From Microthyrium microscopicum (lineage: Eukaryota > Ascomycota > Dothideomycetes > Microthyriales > Microthyriaceae), in assembly GCA_010405405.1 (NCBI GenBank), contig MU004231.1, positions 1,171,736 through 1,235,735 of the forward strand: DNA of 64,000 bases. Direction: 5' to 3'. The position numbers and the translations under genes are program-made. Under the pieces are notes generated by a model, which saw only the letters and a list, made by a program, of their open reading frames with translations, was not told the origin of the DNA and did no database searches. Shown here piece by piece: positions 55,900 to 64,000 of this stretch. How positions within the stretch are numbered: the stretch's first letter is position 1; every line of letters starts with the position of its first letter.

Positions 55900-58438
55900 A
55901 TGTCTCCGCCCTTTGATACCCTGCAACCCGACCCTGATGATATTGACCTGGAAATGATTTCGAACAACGACCCAACTGATACTGGACAACACGAATCGAC
56001 TGACATTGACATTGATCTGGAAGACCTCGATAACATAGTAGTTGACGGAGCCACCCAAGATGAAGATGAAGATTTCACCTTGACTGATGTTCAACATCAA
56101 GAAGACGCAGTTGTTGACGACACCTACTACCAAGATGAGACCATCGACGAAATCATGTATGAAGATGATGGTGACCTTGGTGTAGCTGTACAACCAGAAC
56201 ATACTTTCGATGAGCAGATGGACGATTTCACTGCTAATGGAGATGATGCAAACGCCGACACGAATGAGACCTACGATAATTTCGACATAGATTTCTTCGA
56301 TGAAGAGCCAGGCACTACGGAACAGGCAAGCAATACCGTCCAAGACCACGTCCAAGACTCCCTCTCTGTTACAGACCCAAATGTGCTCGCTCACACTAAT
56401 GAAGCCATTCCGGAACACGATCGGATAGCTAGCCATGTAGATTTGGAGCCCCTTGTTACGGATGTAACTGACACCTTGATCAAGCCAAATAGCACAAACA
56501 CCCAGGTTACCGATGCCTCCCAGATCCACACTGAATCCCAGATTTTCGCCGCAGCGACTAATACAGACGTGAATGATCACGATAATCAACCTACCAACGA
56601 GAATGTGATAAATTCACCAAGTTCCAAAGAAGCAGAGACAGCAGAAGACGACGTGTCAGGTGAATTTACCAACGAGAATCCAGAGGAAGACTTTTCACAC
56701 CAAGACAATGAAGGTCAACAGGCCAATGAGCATGAAGGCGAGAACTTCGACGATCAATATCAAGATGGCCAGTTTGTGTACAATGCCATCATCCAGTGGC
56801 AGGACAACACGATGTGTTTATTTCCACCCCTTGTGGACCCAAACCTCCCAGACCAGTACCTGTTGGATGATTCGAACCTAGCCAAGAGACCACTCTCAGA
56901 CCTATTTCGTGAATGTAGAGAAGCTCTTGGCGATCATGTCAAGTCTGATTACATATTGTGTATTGATGTCGACAGCCTGGATCTGAACATTAGTGAGGTA
57001 CGTTTGTATTCCAATAGCCCCCATTGACTTTGAATCACACTAACAAATTCAGGATCTTTCTGATTGTACCACGGCAACCATTTCGCAGATCATTGATGTG
57101 TACCATCATTTGAACAACAATGACGAAGTCTATGAACTGGAACCTTTGACTCTCACTCTATTCCAAAAACCTAAACTAATAACTGCCCTGAATAATCTCG
57201 CCAGAATTGCGGAAGAAGGTCGAGGCTATGAGACCTTCCGTGACTATCTGCACTCACCCGATGGAAGCGTGCTACAGAATGATTTACCTGTTACCGAAGG
57301 AGTTGCTGAAGGTGTATCTACGATAGAAGAATCAGTGACCGAATATGCCGCACCAGAACTGACGGAGTACACCGAGGCGGAGGATGTGGATCACCAGACG
57401 GAGGACTATAATCCTGATGAGCCCATTGGCAGCAAGGGTGTAGTGGATATAGCTGCCCAAGAACCCGAGTCAGTTGAAGAAGTTCAACCTCCTGCCAGAA
57501 AAGACGAGATTGATTATGACGACGATGATGATGAAGCTGTTCCAGCAAATCAAGAAGAAGAAGAAGAAGTCACAGCATATCAAGAGGGAGAAGAAGATAT
57601 AACAGCGCCTCAGGAGGAGGAAGATGTATCAGCTACTCAGCAACCAGAAGTATATGTGCCAGCGCCTCGGCTGCACCCCGAAGCTAAACAGACTGGCATT
57701 CAAAGCGCTGTCCAACCTCAAGACAGCACGAAAGACATTGATGACGATCTGATTGATTACTCGGATGACGAAGAAGATGTCCCAACTTCACGATCTTCCA
57801 CTGTTCAGGGAGATAAATCAGCACATGAAGATGGTACGGCTTCAAACCCCTCATTCGCACTTGATCAGTTTCTAATGGATGGACCATCAGATACCGTGCC
57901 AGCGGATCAAGCAGCTGCAGATACGCAACCGCAATCCAACGGGAAAACAAACATGCGCTATGCAGATCCAGTTGTGGTTGAGGAAGATGAAGATTTCCTT
58001 CTGGATCTTGATGACCCTGATCTACCATTGGACGCTACCAAGGTGAACAGTGAGCAGGTCGCCGAAACTTATGATGAGACTTATGGATTCGATGCCGCAC
58101 CTACAGTGGACACTGCTACTACGGGTGACATTGCCCAATTTGCAACGGAAGAACCCCTGGCAGACGAGGATAATCTCTTTGGTGACGATTTTGACTTTGG
58201 ACCCGAGGATGATGTCGCTCAAAACACGAGCCACGGAGACGATGGTCTGAATGTTAAATTAGGCCAATCAACAATACTTGGAGATTCCAAATCCAACTCT
58301 CCTTCAGCAAAGCGGACTTTCGAGCAGCATTCAGAGGATGTTCCAGAGATTAGCGAGCAAGGTCAGTGCTCACTACCCAATACATCATCTTCACAAGCTA
58401 ATCACAATGCAGATGTCAAACGAGTAAAGTCAACCTGA
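55900..58438 (+). CDS. Large acidic protein of unknown function
   Basis: Exons 55900-56997 and 57053-58438 give 827 residues. The 55-nt intron has CACTAAC and TTCAG, and the start has an ACCATGT context. The protein is strongly acidic with long Asp/Glu/Gln tracts (IDIDLEDLDNIVVDG, DYDDDDDEAVPA). One folded-looking core straddles the splice: MCLFPPLVDPNLPDQYLLDD, LSDLFRECREALGDH, SDYILCIDVDSLDLNISE then DLSDCTTATISQIIDVYH, LTLTLFQKPKLITAL. A second acidic hydrophobic motif is DEDFLLDLDDPDLPL and NLFGDDFDFGPEDD. The C-terminus has AKRTFEQHSEDVPEI and a KRVKS end. Such proteins are often nuclear or chromatin-linked in fungi, but I do not recognise this one. Confidence 0.8.
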
Positions 58439-59678
58439 TCTTTCAAAGCTTAGCTAGCTTTGTGAAGCTCCGGCTAACCTTCCAATACATCTTGCTACTG
58501 TCTCTGGTACCCTCTGGGCACTCTTGGACCGCCAAACTGATATTTAGTCGTGGCTCGGGTGTTGAGTTATGCGCCCTCAACTTAATCTGTGTGTCAGTTG
58601 TCACACTGCTGTTGGCAATACTTCTGTTACCGACTGACGGTTTCGCATTCGAACACGCCTCTTGTTACGCTATCTCTCGACATCTACCGCACATGCACAT
58701 CGGCAACTAACCTCCAGGACAGGACAAATTCAGCGTTCAACGATAACAAGTAAGTACAGCCCGCTAATACTAATGTTCTAGGTCAGCTCTCTATCCCAAC
58801 ATTCTTCCCATGCTTAATGCTATGGCACTATGATTCTATCTTTTCACGTCCCATGTCCTATCAAAAGGAAGGTCGACTATCGTCCTCAATATTGAAGAAC
58901 GATACAATTGGGCTTCGGGGGATGAAGCACTACAAGAGCATTTTCAGGGCGTATATGGCTATAAGCCGTACGCACCATGACTTCACAGGGTTAGATCCCC
59001 TACTTTCAGGTTTCATTCACATATGTATAGTAGGTGTTGTTTTGCGCTTGTAGGTTCAGGAAAAGGGCATTGAAAAGAGCAGGTGATACCCAGCCCGGTC
59101 ATTTTGTTTTGCAGCTATCATTCTAGGTATCAATTTATCATACAAATTTTTAAGGTGTTGCCCATTTCTCACAGCTACTATGTTGCCACAATGTTGCAGG
59201 GTTGAAAAACTGGTCGTGAGCCCGTATCAATTTAAAATTATACATGCTCGTTTCTGTGTTTGCTTTGATCCTCTGGAGTGAGCTAATTTACCATATGTCA
59301 GGAAAGGACAGTATGCTCATGCTGTAACCATCTGCATTATGATAACGGTTTATGCAAAGAGTAGGATCATTTGTAGACATTGGAGCGACTCTTAACTTGA
59401 GGGATTTAGGATAATATATTACTGTCTAGAAAGGAGAGGAACGGGATAGGAATGGCCGGTGGATGCCAAATTGTCCTCAGTATTCCCAGTCTCACATACC
59501 AATACTCCTGCTGCAAATTGAAATCCCCCCTCCGATCTTCGATGTCGATCTCACGGTCGCCGCTGGAGGATGTATCATAGTTCGTAGGAGTGGTTGAAGT
59601 GATGTTATCGGTGTTGGTCAACTACGGTTCCTGTGCCTTTTTCGCTGTTGTTCCATCATCTGGAAGATCGGTTGAGCT
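58439..59678. other. Intergenic, nothing recognised
   Basis: Small frames on both strands show no protein character. It is the convergent gap between the acidic-protein gene (+) and the GGCT-like gene (-). Confidence 0.45.
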
Positions 59679-60427
59679 TTAGTGTCGTCGTGTCCGTCTA
59701 GTATTAGGTATGTCGTATTTGACTTTCTCTTTAGTCCCATAGATCCACTCCCGAATAGCTTGCTCTATATATGCGCGAGGCACACCTAAGCTAAGCGCAT
59801 CTCTCACACCTTGGTGCATTCGATCGCGATACTCCTTCGAAGGTGTACTTAGACCGAACAGCTCCTGATAATATGTCGTTACGTTCACGTTACGTACCGG
59901 CGTTTGTTGTACATCGACCGCTGGTAATTTGTGGGTCAAGTTTAGGGGCTGGAAGTTGGCGGCTGGCCAGAAGTCTGCGGCGTAATGTGTCTTGAACCAT
60001 CTTGGTTGCGTTTGCGTTCTATGACGTTGATGGATCATGGATTCGTCTGTGTCTTCGAGCTGATAAACCAGGCCCCATACTTCAGGGAGGAGTTTCCATG
60101 TAGAAGCAATTTCTTTGTTGCTCTTCGTGTGCGCAATATTGGCGATGCCTCTCTCATTGAGCATCCAGCTAATACCTGGCACGCGCGCGACTCCCAAGTA
60201 ACGCGCTGTTGAACATCGTTTAGCCATTTGATTGAGACCTAGGTTGGTTCCATAGGCCAGATACTAGAATTCGCCCTTGGGAGGCTCAACACGACTGTTG
60301 ATTGCTGATGACGAGATCCTTGAAGAGGTGGTTGGTAGGGTTGTAATAGGATTTGTGTATGAGATCGTTGCCGTCTCTGTTGAATGATGCGAAGAAGTGT
60401 AAGGGTTACCAAGCGATTGCGCGACCT
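59679..60427 (-). pseudogene. Gamma-glutamylcyclotransferase-like gene, probably inactive
   Basis: The frame from 60263 to 59679 encodes 194 residues beginning YLAYGTNLG, the glycine-loop signature of the GGCT fold. It continues MAKRCSTARYLGVAR, WMLNERGIANI and VWGLVYQLEDTDESM, and near the end YRDRMHQGVRDALSLGVPR and YIEQAIREWI, all typical of fungal GGCTs. The catalytic Glu expected just after DES.. (family LD-x-x-E-G) is replaced by IHQRHR. Upstream the same frame is open from 60425 to 60267 (SSRISSSAINSRVEPPKGEF) but is separated from YLAYG by a TAG (60264-60266), and another TAG stands at 60426-60428. Either TAG could be a splice acceptor, since GTAACC is a possible donor at about 60404, or they are nonsense changes. 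Confidence 0.6.
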
Positions 60428-60986
60428 AAGCGCAAGCAAAGAGGATCATTTGAACGCGAGCCATGATTATTGTGAGGGGATTTCCAAAACAGGCCAATGA
60501 TAGAGAGATGCAAGATAACAAAAGACGTAAGCTAACAAGGAGACGGTGAATGCTATCGAGATATAAGATGATAGAGAGAGACGAGAAGATAAGAGAGACG
60601 CAAGAAGATAAGAGACGAAGATGGCGAGTCTTTGAAGCATGAACGTGGAGGAAAGAGCTGTCCATACTCTAAACCAGCAGCATCTACACTTGCTTCTTGT
60701 CAATACGACCGGACTCGGTAAGTACCTGGTCTCAACTGCCACTTAGCCTTCCATGAGATTCATATCATAAGAATAGCCTTGGGACAGTCACAAAACGGAT
60801 TAAAAAAAAAAACTTGAGATTAAAGCGGGTATCTAGCGGACGAAGTAGTGAAACTCCAAAGTGTTATAGAAATGTATTGTCCTCTCTTTTCGAAGTTGCT
60901 TCAACTGACGGTTGTAAACATTACCAGATAAGATATCAGTCGTAGAACACATAAGTGTATTTTTGTCATTCATACGTTAACAGCCG
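60428..60986. other. Intergenic, with A/G-rich simple stretches
   Basis: It contains a GAGA-rich segment (60520-60650) and a run of ten A's near 60805. No supported gene lies here; an N-terminal exon of the GGCT-like gene could be hidden near 60460. Confidence 0.4.
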
Positions 60987-63461
60987 CTAAGGTCTATCCG
61001 TAGCCGCTGCACCAGCCGCGGTGTCTGCTCCCAAACAGTCCAAGTCGAAGACTCTGAACTGCCGCAGATCACTACCCAGCAGAACGCATAGTCGCCGCCC
61101 CTGACGACCATTCACTTCGATGCGCACTGGCTGGAATCCATCCTCATCAGTAAATGACATTCGTGTCGCAATTTCCAGAGCATCATCAGTCAACTCGATG
61201 TGCCCGTTGACTTGAGGCGCCGAGCCAGATGGCCACTCCATGCTTTTTGCAGACCCGTCAATGCGGCTGAAGGCAGGACCGACTTTGGAGGAGTCCTTGT
61301 CGATAATTGGAATGGCAACAAGCCTCGAGGCAGTTGCAGTTTTAAGCAAGACCAGCAATTCATGATCATCCACGAATTGCAGATCCTTGACTTGGCCAGG
61401 TAGCTTCACCAAGAAAGCCTCAACCTCTTGTATGCCATCATTCATATCATCCAGAATATCAGAGTGCAGAACACGACGGACTGTGACCACTGCCGGCTCT
61501 TGCTTTGTCGTGGTAGCCACATACGTCCACAGAGCACCAGCTGGAGTCGAGTCACTGACCGCCATTCGCATATCGCAAGACGCGACCTCAACATCGCCAT
61601 TCTCAAGCACGATTGCGCCCGGTATCAGCGCGTTAGCACGCTGCCATTCAGTGATCTGCTCAATCAGCGCAGTATTATGCTGGCACCACTCGTTGTGATA
61701 CGCCAACAATTTGAGCATCTCCTTCTTATGCGCCTCTCCGTTCTTGAACGCTTCAAGTGCTTGTCGGACTACCTCATAGATGTCCGATTTGATTAGAATG
61801 GTAGGTGCATCAGCTGGCGGGCATAAGAAGGCATCTAGTTTGCTTCCATCAAGTCCAGACTCGATATAAGACAACACCAGCGTATGGTCAACACCAGCAT
61901 CCCGCTCTACAAGCTCCTGGCCTGCCTGAGTCGCCGCGTCCGCGGTCTGTACTTCAATTTGGTGACGCAGCCATTTTGAAAATGTAGCGAAGCGTTTTTG
62001 CTCGACGCTGGCGAATAGTAGCATGTGATGCGCGAGGAGACGCATACATTTGATAATATCTTGAATGATGAGGAAGGACGATATTGGCACGTCAAAAGCT
62101 GGGCTATGTTCGTAATATTGCGCCAGGCCTTGTAGATTGGCGAGGACAACGCTGCAGCGATCTAGCGCAGGGAGCAGATTTTCTTGTAGCAGTTCGATGA
62201 TTTTGGTGTGGCCTTGTGTGATGGCTTGATCCCAGCGCTTGTGGCCACGTTCAGCAAGCTCGTCTTTTAGCCATTCGTTCATAGTTTCTGAGCAGTAGCC
62301 TGTGGCAGCTAGTTGGTAGAGGCTCTCGCTGAGGCTGGGCTCGTTTTTTTCGGCGAGAGATTCGCTGATGTTGGCTTGGAAGCGGGAGGGGAGGTCGTGA
62401 GATGTTTTCCAGTGGTGGTAGATGGCGAGGATGGATTCGCCGACGTATTTGACTAGAGTGTCTAGTTGTGCTGTTTTGTAATCAATGAAGCTAATGTTTT
62501 TGCCTGCCTTTCTGAGGAATCGTAGCGATATGGGAACCAAGGCCAGAACTGGATTCTTCGTTCCCTGCTGTATCTTCGATAACACCACATGGCAGTGAGC
62601 TAGAGGATGTGAGTAGTGCTTGATATACTCAATCTTGTCGTCAACAGCAAGACCAGGCAGTGCGATACTGCCAATGCTCAACGAGTCGTAAACGATCAAC
62701 TGCACAACACCGCTAGCATTGGACAGCAAGAACGTATTCAAAGCATTGAGCTCCCTCGACGAGCCTCTATGCAACGCAGCATCAAGCAACGTCTGCGACG
62801 CAAACAACTCCGCCAACGACAACTGCCCATTCTTGTACGCCGAAGAAGGGAGCACCGCAAGCGTAGGCAGTTTAGGCATCAACTCAGTCGCATCAAACGT
62901 CGCCAACTGATCTGGCAATTCCGCCGGCAAATCCAGCTTCTCCAAATCCGGTTCACGATCCAAAAAATCATCAGCCGAAACAGCCTGCTTCTTGGAATAC
63001 GAACCCAGCGACTCGCCATTCGTCTTCGTCCGCGCTCTCGCAGCCTCAACATCAAGCAAACTCATCCCCCAGCCCAAACACATCGCCGCATTCGATCCAG
63101 TAAACTGGCGAAAATTCTGCAATGCATTGCCCGTCTCTGCTGAAACCACATCGACTTCGCCATCGCTCCACGAGACCGCAATGTATTGACCCAATGAACC
63201 ATCAGCAAATCTCCATATCACTCAGAGTACGCGCTTACCATTATATTTCCAGCACAAAGAAGTGACTTTAGTATCCTTCTTCTTGCGTTGAACGCTGAAA
63301 GCGCGCTGCCCGCTAAGGCGGAACACCTCGACGCGTTCGTCGCGGGTGACGGTCGCGATCAGATCCATTGTGGGGCAGCATCGCAGCAGATTGGGCTGGA
63401 CTTCCTGTCCCAGTATCTTGCTCACTATGAGCGATCGGTTTTCCGTCTTCTCATCCGCCAT
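60987..63461 (-). CDS. APC4: Anaphase-promoting complex subunit 4
   Basis: Exons 63239-63461 and 60987-63190 would give 808 residues. The N-terminus (MADEKTENRSLIVSKILGQE, CCPTMDLIATVTRDERVEVFRL, KVTSLCWKYN then GQYIAVSWSDGEVDVVS) is the APC4 WD40 start. LFASQTLLDAALHRG and the long helical middle (SLYQLAATGYCSETMNEWL, LKDELAERGHKRWDQAI) are the APC4 long domain. The end (ELTDDALEIATRMSF, LLGSDLRQFRVFDLDCL) closes the propeller. APC4 is a scaffold subunit of the APC/C ubiquitin ligase that drives mitotic exit. The 48-nt intron begins GTAAGC and has a CTGAT branch site but ends in GG in this sequence. Read unspliced, the frame meets a TGA. Confidence 0.88.
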
Positions 63462-64000
63462 TTTGAGGAAAGGCACAGGAGTTGGTGTAAGATGTTGCCA
63501 TGGGTGTTGTTTGTTGCGGAAGAATGGGAGTACAGCCAGCTCCAAGGAGCAAAGTAGAGTAGTAGTAAGTTGGATATCGTCCAAATTCTTTATTACGCAC
63601 GAAGCAGCCTTTATTTTTTCAGGTCATGTTTAGGCCTCCATTACTTCACTCGATTCAGGCAATTAGAAATGAAAGCTCTTCGACCTGGGCGGCCGCAATT
63701 TTGGAATGTCAACCATCTGCGGATAATCGCACTCATTCACATCACAAGGAAACCAACAACTTTAATAATAGATTCTTTTCTCAAGCGAGTGACTCGGCAT
63801 CAGCTTCTTCAGCCGTCGCCATGTTTTCATTCCTGTTGTACAAACTACAATTGGGCGAATTTTTTCAAGCCCATTTAATACAATATTCGCCAATCTCCGT
63901 CCCGCCTTCCAATATTCTTATGCCGTTACACAATATCTATAGTATGTACAAAAGTCCCGGGGTTCCAAAAGGGGCACCTGTTCCCGTCACAGTGCCAAAA
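63462..64000. other. APC4 upstream flank, nothing else recognised
   Basis: This is the promoter side of APC4. Short + strand frames here have no protein character. The window ends in non-coding-looking sequence. Confidence 0.45.

Noticed and set aside
55792-56589. 265-codon minus-strand frame
   Set aside because: It is antisense to the acidic gene; Asp/Glu-rich coding sequence leaves an open hydrophobic frame on the opposite strand.
62616-63143. 175-codon plus-strand frame
   Set aside because: Arg/Gln/Ile-rich shadow of APC4 with no independent signal.
1-64000. CRISPR arrays, bacterial operons, rRNA or tRNA genes
   Set aside because: No spaced identical repeats, no Shine-Dalgarno-type organisation, and no cloverleaf or rRNA signature seen by eye in a eukaryotic nuclear sequence.

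Overview
The window reads as nuclear DNA of a filamentous ascomycete (Pezizomycotina, possibly Dothideomycetes). The signs are short introns of about 46-60 nt with GT...CTRAY...AG signals, a fungal Zn2Cys6 regulator, a fungal-type b561 membrane protein, kinetochore, COPI and APC/C subunits of fungal type, and one 3.5-kb AT-only block that looks destroyed by repeat-induced point mutation (RIP). The genus cannot be fixed from the sequence.

Layout. 0.4-9.9 kb: a secreted expansin-like protein (-), two small unknown genes (+, one secreted), a TPMT-like methyltransferase (+) and an OTU2/OTUD6-type deubiquitinase (-). 10.5-12.9 kb: a cytochrome b561-like membrane protein with a long cytosolic tail (+). 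13-18.4 kb: no credible gene. 18.4-25.8 kb: a Zn2Cys6 transcription factor (+), kinetochore NNF1 (+) and a PH-domain protein (-). 26-29 kb: gene-poor, with a 169-bp hairpin element.

29.3-49.3 kb: an all-minus-strand array of lineage-specific genes, and the most interesting part. It holds eight copies or remnants (provisional letters A-G plus a relic) of a protein family I cannot name. Each has a variable disordered N-terminus and a C-terminal C-x2-C ... H-x4-H finger interrupted by an intron right after the second Cys. It also holds two copies (H, I) of a second unknown family. In all seven copies where the region can be read, the finger frame ends at a UAG, and the same frame continues past it into a further conserved, mostly basic tail. 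This points to regulated UAG readthrough or to an exitron whose 3' splice site is the stop codon. A roughly 4.6-kb unit with one gene of each family is duplicated in tandem. Members of both families share an upstream element 165-285 bp before their starts.

50-64 kb: delta-COP (RET2, -), the RIP-like block flanked by 16-bp inverted repeats, a large acidic protein (+), a damaged gamma-glutamylcyclotransferase-like gene (-), and APC4 (-), whose first intron appears to end in GG instead of AG. The housekeeping genes (RET2, APC4, NNF1, OTU2) are unrelated in function and simply flank the accessory array.
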